DNA of 5,238 nucleotides from DAIDHK01 sp035510695 (GCA_035510695.1 DATKGO010000004.1:1-5238); one strand, 5' to 3'; positions 1 through 4,200 are shown, numbered from the stretch's first letter. Notes: generated by a model not told the origin, from the sequence alone. Numbers and translations: made by a program.

Positions 1-105
1 AGGGATAAAACCAAAACATTTTTCCCAACCCTAGCATCATTTTTACAAGAAGGGTTACAAAAGAAATATCCGCGTTACAAGAATATTCCCACCTTCGATA
101 CCTAA
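1..105 (+). CDS. C-terminal tail of an unrecognised protein (partial at left edge)
   Basis: Frame 1 is open from the window edge to a TAA at 103-105, giving 34 residues. The other two + frames close within this stretch. The residues look protein-like: an aromatic and leucine-rich part (FFPTLASFLQ) followed by a basic part (KKYPRYKN) and a short polar end. The start and most of the protein lie outside the window, so no family can be named. It ends about 150 bp before the predicted secE promoter, and a repeat lies between them, so it is probably not in the secE operon. No U-rich terminator follows it. It could be a chance open frame, since only 34 codons are visible. Confidence 0.4.
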   Translation, partial: RDKTKTFFPTLASFLQEGLQKKYPRYKNIPTFDT

Positions 106-153
106 ATCCCTACATCTTATTGGAAACTCGTGGACGGTTACGAGAACATCTCC

Positions 154-226
154 TGTCATTCCCGCGCAGGCGGGAATCCAATTAGAAAAAGAAGAACTTG
201 GATCCCCGATCAGGTCGGGGATGACA
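154..226. repeat. Palindromic repeat element, copy 1 (TGTCATTCCC ends)
   Basis: The ends are inverted: TGTCATTCCC at 154-163 against GGGGATGACA at 217-226 (9 of 10 pair). Inside are two perfect 8-bp hairpins: ATTCCCGC/GCGGGAAT (158-165 with 170-177, loop GCAG) and ATCCCCGA/TCGGGGAT (202-209 with 215-222). An A-rich spacer separates them. No protein is encoded. The same architecture recurs at 513, 1230, 1749, 1966 and 4792, which defines a dispersed family. It sits just upstream of the secE promoter. Confidence 0.85.
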
Positions 227-255
227 AGAAAGAATTGATGACAGACTTCCGGCGC

Positions 256-284
256 TTTACATGGCTGCTTCAATCTGATAAAAT
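256..284 (+). promoter_or_regulatory. Predicted sigma70-type promoter for the secE operon
   Basis: A -35 box TTTACA (256-261, 5 of 6 to consensus) is followed by a 17-bp spacer and a -10 box TAAAAT (279-284, 5 of 6). A TG at 276-277 makes it an extended -10. Transcription would start near 291, only about 8 nt before the secE ATG at 299. That matches the absence of a Shine-Dalgarno sequence there and suggests a nearly leaderless message. This is a reading of the sequence only; a start further upstream cannot be excluded. Confidence 0.6.
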
Positions 285-298
285 AACAAGACTATTGT

Positions 299-481
299 AT
301 GGTCACACCGGTTAAATTTCTGTTGGAGACGCGAGATGAAGTAGCAAAAGTTGTCTGGCCGACTCGGGATCAAGTCATCCGTTTAACCTTGGTAGTTATT
401 ACCATCAGTGTGATTGTAGGTCTCTATATCGGCGGATTGGATTATATAATGACCCAGGCGACAACGATGCTGATAAAATGA
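299..481 (+). CDS. secE: Preprotein translocase subunit SecE
   Basis: SecE is the small membrane subunit of the SecYEG protein-conducting channel and clamps SecY. The 60-residue product has the single-spanning layout of short bacterial SecE proteins. An amphipathic N-terminal part (FLLETRDEVAK) leads into the diagnostic KVVWPTR motif (residues 17-23), and one hydrophobic membrane helix covers about residues 30-50. The ATG at 299 gives the expected short N-terminus, but no Shine-Dalgarno sequence precedes it, consistent with the predicted near-leaderless transcript. It is the first gene of the secE-nusG-rplK-rplA run, the common bacterial order. It ends on TGA. Decoding UGA as glycine would add only GDL before the next stop, so this gene alone does not settle the code, but no UGA appears inside the other genes. 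Confidence 0.95.
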   Translation: MVTPVKFLLETRDEVAKVVWPTRDQVIRLTLVVITISVIVGLYIGGLDYIMTQATTMLIK

Positions 482-491
482 GATTTATAAT

Positions 492-507
492 TGTCATCAG
501 GAATGAC
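492..507. repeat. Possible remnant or footprint of a palindromic element
   Basis: TGTCATC (492-498) is followed directly by AGGAATGAC (499-507). These match the left and right ends of the palindromic family but have no hairpin interior. It lies 5 bp before the full-length copy at 513. It could be an internally deleted copy, an excision footprint or chance, given its 16-bp length. Confidence 0.35.
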
Positions 508-510
508 TTT

Positions 511-610
<100 letters not shown>

Positions 611-631
611 AAGGATAAATCTATTAAAATT

Positions 632-1207
632 ATGGCACAAGTAAATGAAACAAATATAACAGAAACAAAGACAGACAATGCAAAGCAGGGCAAGTGGTAT
701 ATCGTCCATACCTATGCGGGTCACGAAAATAAAGTGGCTACGCAGCTGATGCAGCGTGTGGAAACCATGGGATTTCAAGACAGAATTTTTGAAGTCATTG
801 TCCCCACCCGCGATACTATTAAGGTAAATCAAGGCGAAAAAAGAACGGTTAAAGAAAAAATCTTCCCGGGTTATGTTTTAATCCGCATGATTTTGAATGA
901 TGAAAGCTGGGTTTTGGTACGCAGCACCCAAGGCGTCACTGCTTTTATCGGTGCCGGTAACAAGCCTACTCCGATTTCCGAAAAAGAAGTTGAAGCAATT
1001 CAAAAATTCATCACTATGGAACAGCCATTATACAAGGCAGCTTTCACAGTAGGAGAAGCAATAAAAATTACCGATGGTCCGTTTACAGACTTTTTGGGTA
1101 CGGTTGACAATATTGACGAAGCTCGAGGAAAACTCAAGGTTTTGGTCAGTATTTTCGGCCGAGAAACACCTGTGGAACTTGATTTTCTTCAGGTGAAAAA
1201 AATATAA
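632..1207 (+). CDS. nusG: Transcription termination/antitermination factor NusG
   Basis: NusG binds RNA polymerase through its N-terminal domain, suppresses pausing, and contacts Rho or ribosomal protein S10 through its KOW domain. The 191-residue product begins with about 19 polar residues. The NGN domain follows (from GKWYIVHTYAGHE at residue 20 to about 130), with the IFPGYVLIRM core strand. The C-terminal KOW domain runs from about residue 138 and contains GEAIKITDGPFTDFLGTVDNI. Length is normal for the family. The ATG at 632 was chosen because the frame upstream is repeat sequence (the SFPRKRES-type translation of the palindromic element). An in-frame ATG at 605 lies in the element's end. 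No well-spaced Shine-Dalgarno is seen; AAAGGA at 610-615 is too far from 632 to be standard. It is downstream of secE, as in most bacteria. Confidence 0.95.
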   Translation: MAQVNETNITETKTDNAKQGKWYIVHTYAGHENKVATQLMQRVETMGFQDRIFEVIVPTRDTIKVNQGEKRTVKEKIFPGYVLIRMILNDESWVLVRSTQGVTAFIGAGNKPTPISEKEVEAIQKFITMEQPLYKAAFTVGEAIKITDGPFTDFLGTVDNIDEARGKLKVLVSIFGRETPVELDFLQVKKI

Positions 1208-1229
1208 TTGAGAAAATCAAGCGAAAAAT

Positions 1230-1278
1230 TGTCATCCCGAATTTATTTCGGGATCCCTGAAACAAGTTCAGCATGACA
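1230..1278. repeat. Palindromic repeat element, copy 3 (between nusG and rplK)
   Basis: This is the shortest complete copy, 49 bp. The ends are TGTCAT (1230-1235) and ATGACA (1273-1278). Hairpin 1 is ATCCCGAA/TTCGGGAT (1234-1241 with 1247-1254, loop TTTAT). Hairpin 2 is CTGAA/TTCAG (1257-1261 with 1267-1271, loop ACAAG). No U-tract follows either stem, so it is not an intrinsic terminator. It would be transcribed as part of the operon message. Confidence 0.85.
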
Positions 1279-1300
1279 AATGTCTTGAAAATTCTTTTCC

Positions 1301-1305
1301 GGAGG
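1301..1305 (+). promoter_or_regulatory. Ribosome binding site that fixes the rplK start
   Basis: GGAGG lies 9 nt before the ATG at 1315. It selects that ATG over the in-frame ATG at 1273, which belongs to the end of the palindromic element and has no Shine-Dalgarno sequence. Confidence 0.8.
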
Positions 1306-1314
1306 AAAAGTTGT

Positions 1315-1737
1315 ATGGCAAAGAAAATAAAAACATTAATTAAATTAAACATTCCGGCCGGAGCTGCTACTCCGGCTCCCCCTGTCGGTCCGGCGTTGGG
1401 TCAGCATGGTTTGCCGATTATGGAATTTGTCAAAGCTTTTAATGACAAAACAGCCAGTCAAAAAGGTGATCTTTTACCGGTAGTAATTACTGTTTATGAA
1501 GACCGAACATTTTCGTTTATTACCAAAAAACCGCCGGTTGCCGAAATGATTAAAAAAGCTATCGGTAAAGAAAAAGGCTCCGGAAAACCCAGCAAAGAGC
1601 AAGCCGGTATTCTCACCTGGGATCAAGCCAAAAAAATAGCTGCCGATAAGTTGGAAGATTTGAATTGCGATAATGTAGAGGCCGGAGCGAAGATAGTAGC
1701 CGGAACAGCCAGATCGATGGGAGTAGCTGTTGAGTAA
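1315..1737 (+). CDS. rplK: 50S ribosomal protein L11 (uL11)
   Basis: L11 binds 23S rRNA in the GTPase-associated centre and supports factor-dependent steps of translation; it is also the site of thiostrepton action. The 140-residue product is full length. The N-terminal domain carries the proline-rich motif PAGAATPAPPVGPALGQHG (about residues 14-32) and IMEFVKAFNDKT. The linker and C-terminal rRNA-binding domain (from about residue 70) show KKPPVAEMIKKA, the GKPSKEQAG stretch, ITWDQ-like LTWDQAKKIA, and a GTARSMGV ending. The start is fixed by GGAGG at 1301-1305. It lies 107 bp after nusG and 110 bp before rplA, with a palindromic element in each gap. It ends on TAA. Confidence 0.97.
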   Translation: MAKKIKTLIKLNIPAGAATPAPPVGPALGQHGLPIMEFVKAFNDKTASQKGDLLPVVITVYEDRTFSFITKKPPVAEMIKKAIGKEKGSGKPSKEQAGILTWDQAKKIAADKLEDLNCDNVEAGAKIVAGTARSMGVAVE

Positions 1738-1748
1738 ACAGCATTACT

Positions 1749-1829
1749 GTCATCCCGAATTCATTTCGGGATCCCTGAAACAAGTTCAGTGCAAGCTTTT
1801 TTAGATGCTGAAACAAGTTCAGCATGACA
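1749..1829. repeat. Palindromic repeat element, copy 4 (between rplK and rplA), with an internal duplication
   Basis: The ends are TGTCATCCC (1749-1757) and ATGACA (1824-1829). The first hairpin is ATCCCGAA/TTCGGGAT, like copy 3. The second hairpin unit CTGAAACAAGTTCAG is present twice, at 1775-1789 and 1808-1822, a 33-nt period separated by 18 nt containing TTTTTT. Copy 3 has this unit once, so copy 4 looks expanded. CTGAA/TTCAG followed by the T-run at 1797-1802 might act as a very weak attenuator between rplK and rplA, but the stem is only 5 bp. Confidence 0.85.
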
Positions 1830-1834
1830 AAAGT

Positions 1835-1843
1835 AAGGAAAGG
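1835..1843 (+). promoter_or_regulatory. Ribosome binding site that fixes the rplA start
   Basis: AAGGAAAGG lies just upstream of the ATG at 1848; AAGGA ends 8 nt before it. The in-frame ATG at 1824 belongs to the end of the palindromic element, lies upstream of this site and lacks its own. Confidence 0.75.
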
Positions 1844-1847
1844 CTTT

Positions 1848-2795
1848 ATGGGAAAAATTAGAGTAAAAACACTCGGCGATGCCGAACAAGAAAAAAAACA
1901 AAAAGCAGAAGCTAAGAAACGAGCTGAGGCTAAACGTGTGGAAGAAAAAAAGAACGAAAACACTTTGTCATCCCGAGACCACGAAGTGGCGAAGCAATCC
2001 GGTCGTCATTCCGAATTTATTTCGGAATCTTCTCAGATCCTGAAACCCTTCGGCCTCGCTCAGGGCGGGCAAGTTCAGGATGACAACGAACTCGGAATGA
2101 CAGAAAAAACTAAACCCGCCTCCGCCAAGGCTTCCAACTCCGCTAAAGCTTCGCTGGACAAGACGGACGGGCGAAGCAAGAAGTCTAAATTTGCCAAGAA
2201 ACAAACTCGTTCAAGCGGCTATCAAAACGTAGCCCAAACTGTGGATCAGAAAAAAGTCTATTCGGCAAATGAAGCACTTGCTCTTCTTCCGAAATTAAAA
2301 AGAGCTAAATTCGACGAGACAGTGGAATTGCACATCACGACTATTGAACCCGGCGTCGCTGTCAGTACGGTTTTACCCAATGGAACCGGTAAAAAAGTCA
2401 AAGTGGCTATCGCTGATGAAGCTCTTATCGCCCAAATCGAAAAAGGACAAATTAATTTCGACATTTTAATTGCCGAACCGATGATGATGCCCAAGCTGGC
2501 GAAAGTCGCCAGAATTTTAGGTCCGAGAGGCTTGATGCCAAATCCGAAAAACGGCACTGTGACGAACAAACCGGCAGAAGCGGCGAAGAAATTTGAAGGC
2601 GGACAGGTAAATTATAAAACAGAAGCTAAATTCCCGATTATGCATATGAGCATTGGAAAAATTTCATTTGGCGAACAAAAATTAAATGAAAATTTGAAAG
2701 CCATAGCGCAAGCGATGCCGGAAGGAAAAGTAAAAAATGCTAATTTAAAATTAACCATGTCCCCGGCCATTAAAATCGACTACACGTCGATTTAA
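1848..2795 (+). CDS. rplA: 50S ribosomal protein L1 (uL1) with a long N-terminal extension carrying translated repeats
   Basis: L1 forms the L1 stalk of the 50S subunit, which moves with deacylated tRNA at the E site; in several bacteria it also represses its own operon. The product is 315 residues against about 230 for a usual L1. Residues 1-39 (beginning MGKIRVKTLGD) are a Lys/Glu/Ala-rich, probably helical extension. Residues 40-85 are encoded by a nested palindromic element (HSEFISES is its typical translation). Residues 90-109 come from a second module with a repeated SAKAS. The conserved L1 core begins near residue 123 (GYQNVAQTVDQKKVY). It contains FDETVELHI, LPNGTGKKVKVAI and the L1 signature ILGPRGLMPNPKNGTVT near residues 223-239. 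Domain II looks shortened: the usual segment between VAVFAKG and the EELIEKI helix is missing. The start rests on AAGGAAAGG at 1835-1843. The stop TAA is the first three bases of an AT-rich element. Confidence 0.93.
   Translation: MGKIRVKTLGDAEQEKKQKAEAKKRAEAKRVEEKKNENTLSSRDHEVAKQSGRHSEFISESSQILKPFGLAQGGQVQDDNELGMTEKTKPASAKASNSAKASLDKTDGRSKKSKFAKKQTRSSGYQNVAQTVDQKKVYSANEALALLPKLKRAKFDETVELHITTIEPGVAVSTVLPNGTGKKVKVAIADEALIAQIEKGQINFDILIAEPMMMPKLAKVARILGPRGLMPNPKNGTVTNKPAEAAKKFEGGQVNYKTEAKFPIMHMSIGKISFGEQKLNENLKAIAQAMPEGKVKNANLKLTMSPAIKIDYTSI
1966..2102. repeat. Outer palindromic element inserted in the rplA reading frame
   Basis: TGTCATCCCGAG (1966-1977) and CTCGGAATGACA (2091-2102) are inverted ends pairing at 11 of 12 positions. 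A small CCAC/GTGG hairpin (1979-1982 with 1986-1989) follows the left end. The interior is interrupted by a second complete element at 2005-2084. The whole stretch stays open in the rplA frame and is translated as about residues 40-85, in the non-conserved N-terminal extension. Confidence 0.8.
2005..2084. repeat. Inner palindromic element nested in the outer one, with a 24-nt loop insert
   Basis: The ends are GTCATTCC (2005-2012) and GGATGAC (2078-2084). Hairpin ATTCCGAA/TTCGGAAT (2008-2015 with 2021-2028) matches hairpin 1 of copies 3 and 4. The second hairpin is CTGAAAC (2040-2046) and AAGTTCAG (2071-2078), the same unit as in copies 3 and 4. Here it is split by a GC-rich 24-nt module (2047-2070, CTTCGGCCTCGCTCAGGGC core). 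Because 24 is a multiple of three, that insert keeps the rplA frame. Confidence 0.8.
2115..2172. repeat. GC-rich repeat-like module in the rplA N-terminal extension
   Basis: The segment runs from CCCGCCTCCGCC to ACGGACGGGC, with partly inverted ends. It contains TCCGCCAAGGCTTC (2121-2134) and TCCGCTAAAGCTTC (2139-2152), a direct repeat with a period of 18 nt (12 of 14 identical), translated as a repeated SAKAS. Base composition is richer in GC than the surrounding L1 code. It probably belongs to a second repeat family, but only one copy is visible here. Confidence 0.4.
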
Positions 2796-2890
2796 TTTTA
2801 AATTTCTAATTTTTAATTTTTATTGAATGATTTAATATAATAATTTTTAAACATTTAATCATTTAAAATTGATTAGAAATTAAGAATTAA
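2793..2890. repeat. AT-rich element, copy A, starting on the rplA stop codon
   Basis: This 98-bp stretch is identical base for base to 3612-3709. Its ends are imperfect inverted repeats: TTAATTTTAAATTTCTAAT (2792-2810) against the complement of 2872-2890, 17 of 19 pairing. An inner pair AATGATTTAA / TTTAATCATT lies around the middle, so the whole could fold into a long hairpin. The first three bases are the TAA stop of rplA. No coding capacity. The MITE-like form (short, inverted ends, dispersed copies) is inference. Confidence 0.9.
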
Positions 2891-2896
2891 GAATTC

Positions 2897-2920
2897 CTTA
2901 TCTTGAATATATAAGATAAG
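2897..2920. promoter_or_regulatory. Operator-like dyad overlapping the rplJ -35 box
   Basis: CTTATCTT (2897-2904) and AAGATAAG (2913-2920) form a perfect 8-bp inverted repeat with an 8-bp spacer. It covers the -35 box (2903-2908) and part of the promoter spacer, and lies upstream of the predicted start of transcription, so it acts as DNA rather than RNA if it acts at all. A repressor or activator site is possible; no regulator is visible. Confidence 0.4.
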
Positions 2921-2931
2921 TATGCTATTAT
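2903..2931 (+). promoter_or_regulatory. Predicted sigma70-type promoter for rplJ-rplL
   Basis: TTGAAT (2903-2908, 4 of 6 to consensus) is followed by a 17-bp spacer and TATTAT (2926-2931, 5 of 6), with a TG at 2923-2924 that makes an extended -10. Transcription would begin near 2938, exactly where the L10-leader outer stem begins, which supports the call. Confidence 0.7.
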
Positions 2932-2937
2932 ATAGCA

Positions 2938-2978
2938 GTCCAAAGACAGCAAGCATATAAATAAGACTTGCCGAGGAT
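2938..2978 (+). promoter_or_regulatory. Ribosomal protein L10 leader (L10/L7-L12 binding site in the rplJ mRNA)
   Basis: The RNA can form an outer stem GUCC (2938-2941) with GGAU (2975-2978), an asymmetric internal loop bearing AAAGACA on one side and CGA on the other, and an inner stem GCAAG (2949-2953) with CUUGC (2967-2971). The AGACAGC...GCCGAGG pair of sequences is the hallmark of the L10 leader family (Rfam L10_leader), in which L10 or the L10-L7/L12 complex binds a kink-turn-like loop and represses its own operon. It lies directly before rplJ and an intrinsic terminator, which is the Bacillus-type transcription attenuation layout. Confidence 0.85.
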
Positions 2979-3022
2979 CCGAATAAGCTAATAATAATTT
3001 TTTAGGCTTATAACGACTCCTC
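2973..3022 (+). promoter_or_regulatory. Predicted antiterminator hairpin of the rplJ leader
   Basis: GAGGA (2973-2977) can pair with UCCUC (3018-3022), continued by AUAAGC (2983-2988) with GCUUAU (3006-3011). The first strand overlaps the 3' arm of the L10-binding stem and the second overlaps the 5' arm of the terminator. The two folds are therefore mutually exclusive: free leader favours antitermination, and L10 binding frees the terminator. The pairing is seen; the mechanism is inferred from the known Bacillus subtilis rplJ leader. Confidence 0.65.
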
Positions 3023-3039
3023 AAGGGAGTCTTTTTTTT
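3015..3039 (+). terminator. Intrinsic terminator (attenuator) in the rplJ leader
   Basis: GACTCC (3015-3020) and GGAGTC (3026-3031) form a perfect 6-bp stem with loop TCAAG, followed at once by eight T (3032-3039). It stops 17 bp before the rplJ ATG, so it can only serve as a conditional attenuator of rplJ-rplL, or to end read-through from rplA. Confidence 0.9.
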
Positions 3040-3040
3040 G

Positions 3041-3056
3041 TTAACAATTTAACAAT
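3041..3056 (+). promoter_or_regulatory. Tandem TTAACAAT translation-start region of rplJ, no Shine-Dalgarno
   Basis: TTAACAAT occurs twice head to tail (3041-3048, 3049-3056) and abuts the ATG at 3057. There is no purine-rich anti-16S match, unlike rplK, rplA and rplL. Initiation here must rely on an unstructured A/U-rich start region or another mechanism. Confidence 0.5.
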
Positions 3057-3614
3057 ATGAGTGATATCAAGATCAGTTCAAATAGACAGAAAAAAATGCA
3101 ATTAGTTGACGAACTTTCGCTGAAAGTCGGCAAAGCTAAAGGCATGGTTTTTACAGACTATACCGGTTTAACGCATCAACAAATTGAAGGCTTGAAAAGA
3201 GCTGTTAAAAAACTCAACGCCGAATTCGTGGTGACCAAAAACACTCTTCTTAAGCGCTCTCTTGGTGAACTCATAAATCATAAATCATCAATCATAAATC
3301 CAGACAGCGAAGCTGTCTTTAACCAACCCACCGCGACCCTTTTCGCCTACGCCGATCTCGTCGAACCTCTGAAAGTCCTCGCTAAATCAATTAAAGACAT
3401 CAATCTCCCTTTATATAAAGCCGGCTTATTGGACGGTCAAATGCTTTCAGCTCAGGAAGTTGAAAAGCTTTCAACTTTACCTGCCAAATCTGTTCTTCAA
3501 GCCCAACTTTTGGGAATAATGAAATCACCTATCCAAAATCTCCACCGAGCACTCAATTGGAATATGCAAAGCTTAGTCATGACGCTACACGCTATCGAAT
3601 TGAAAAAGTCCTAA
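3057..3614 (+). CDS. rplJ: 50S ribosomal protein L10 (uL10)
   Basis: L10 anchors the L7/L12 dimers to the GTPase-associated centre and, in the known regulatory scheme, represses its own operon by binding the leader just upstream. The product is 185 residues, slightly longer than the usual 165-175. Family landmarks are a first helix (RQKKMQLVDELSLKVGKAKG), the VFTDYTGLTHQQI motif (about 31-43), FVVTKNTLLKRSL (57-69), the PTATLFAYAD strand (91-100), and the SAQEVEKLSTLPAK motif (131-144). A long C-terminal helix (about 150-185) is the L7/L12 binding region. The ATG at 3057 gives the expected N-terminus. Residues 72-81 (INHKSSIINP) are encoded by a short tandem repeat and look like a small insertion. 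The TAA stop is the first codon of AT-rich copy B. Confidence 0.95.
   Translation: MSDIKISSNRQKKMQLVDELSLKVGKAKGMVFTDYTGLTHQQIEGLKRAVKKLNAEFVVTKNTLLKRSLGELINHKSSIINPDSEAVFNQPTATLFAYADLVEPLKVLAKSIKDINLPLYKAGLLDGQMLSAQEVEKLSTLPAKSVLQAQLLGIMKSPIQNLHRALNWNMQSLVMTLHAIELKKS
3271..3300 (+). repeat. Short tandem repeat inside rplJ (ATAAATC units)
   Basis: Three imperfect units built on TCATAAA/ATAAATC lie within 30 nt, translated as INHKSSIINP. The stretch is in frame and sits in a variable loop of L10 between LKRSL and the next conserved strand. It is much richer in A/T than the flanking code. Confidence 0.55.
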
Positions 3615-3709
3615 TTTTAAATTTCTAATTTTTAATTTTTATTGAATGATTTAATATAATAATTTTTAAACATTTAATCATTTAAAATTGATTAGAAATT
3701 AAGAATTAA
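3612..3709. repeat. AT-rich element, copy B, starting on the rplJ stop codon
   Basis: It is identical over 98 bp to 2793-2890, with the same inverted ends and the same orientation. It begins exactly at the TAA stop of rplJ and occupies most of the 125-bp rplJ-rplL gap. It would be transcribed in the operon message as a long A/U hairpin and could affect the relative expression of rplL, but nothing in the sequence proves that. Confidence 0.9.
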
Positions 3710-3727
3710 TAATTAAGAATTTTCTTG

Positions 3728-3737
3728 AAAGGAGGTT
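3728..3737 (+). promoter_or_regulatory. Very strong ribosome binding site of rplL
   Basis: AAAGGAGGTT is an almost complete anti-16S match ending 2 nt before the ATG at 3740. It fixes that start and rules out the in-frame TTG at 3725, which lies upstream of it. Its strength contrasts with rplJ, which has none. Confidence 0.85.
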
Positions 3738-3739
3738 AT

Positions 3740-4132
3740 ATGGCAAAATTATCAAAAACAGAATTAATGTCAGCAATTGAAGAAATGTCAGTTCTCGAAC
3801 TTTCCGATTTAGTGAAAGCTTTAGAGGAAAAATTCGGCGTATCAGCAGCAGCTATGAGCGTTGCAGCAGCTCCGGCAAACGGTGCAGCAGCCGCTTCCGC
3901 TGAACCTGCAGAAGAACAAACCGTCTTCAACGTGGTCTTAGCCAGTACCGGTGCTAATAAAATCGCTGTTATTAAAGCGATTCGTGAATTAGTTCCGACT
4001 CTCGGTCTGAAAGAAGCTAAGGATTTAGCAGACACAGCTCCGAAAGAGGTTATGACACAAGTCAATAAAAAGACTGCTGAAGAAGCAAAAACTAAACTCA
4101 CTACAGCAGGCGCAACTGTAGAGTTGAAGTAA
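3740..4132 (+). CDS. rplL: 50S ribosomal protein L7/L12 (bL12)
   Basis: L7/L12 forms dimers on L10 and recruits the translational GTPases EF-Tu, EF-G, IF2 and RF3. The 130-residue product has the three classical parts. The N-terminal dimerisation helices cover about residues 4-34 (TELMSAIEEMSVLELSDLV, EEKFGVS). An Ala/Pro-rich flexible hinge covers about 35-58. The globular C-terminal domain is 60-130, with FNVVLASTGANKIAVIKAIRE, LGLKEAKDLADTAPKEV and the GATVELK ending. Length is normal. It follows rplJ by 125 bp and is the last gene before a strong terminator. The strong Shine-Dalgarno fits the need for several L7/L12 copies per L10. Confidence 0.97.
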   Translation: MAKLSKTELMSAIEEMSVLELSDLVKALEEKFGVSAAAMSVAAAPANGAAAASAEPAEEQTVFNVVLASTGANKIAVIKAIRELVPTLGLKEAKDLADTAPKEVMTQVNKKTAEEAKTKLTTAGATVELK

Positions 4133-4139
4133 CCAATTG

Positions 4140-4184
4140 CCTCGTATCATTGTTGAGAATTTCTCCGATGTAGCGAGGTTTTTT
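4140..4184 (+). terminator. Intrinsic terminator of the rplJ-rplL operon
   Basis: CCTCG (4140-4144) pairs with CGAGG (4174-4178), directly followed by six T (4179-4184). The inner part can fold further through CATTG/CGATG and GAGA/TCTC, giving a long interrupted hairpin. It begins 8 bp after the rplL stop. Confidence 0.85.
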
Positions 4185-4200
4185 GGTGGAAAACACACAC

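Noticed and set aside
479..490. UGA read as glycine (code of Gracilibacteria and Absconditabacteria)
   Set aside because: Reading through the secE TGA would add only three residues, so secE is uninformative. None of the conserved genes uses internal UGA at glycine positions, which a recoded genome would be expected to show.
1230..1278. Palindromic elements as intrinsic terminators
   Set aside because: No U-tract follows the stems, and they lie between genes of one operon.
1273..1314. Earlier in-frame start for rplK
   Set aside because: The ATG is part of the repeat end ATGACA and lacks a ribosome binding site, whereas the ATG at 1315 has GGAGG 9 nt upstream and gives the conserved L11 N-terminus.
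1968..2204. Minus-strand ORF opposite the rplA extension
   Set aside because: Its sequence is the reverse-strand translation of the same palindromic elements, with no ribosome binding site or family resemblance.
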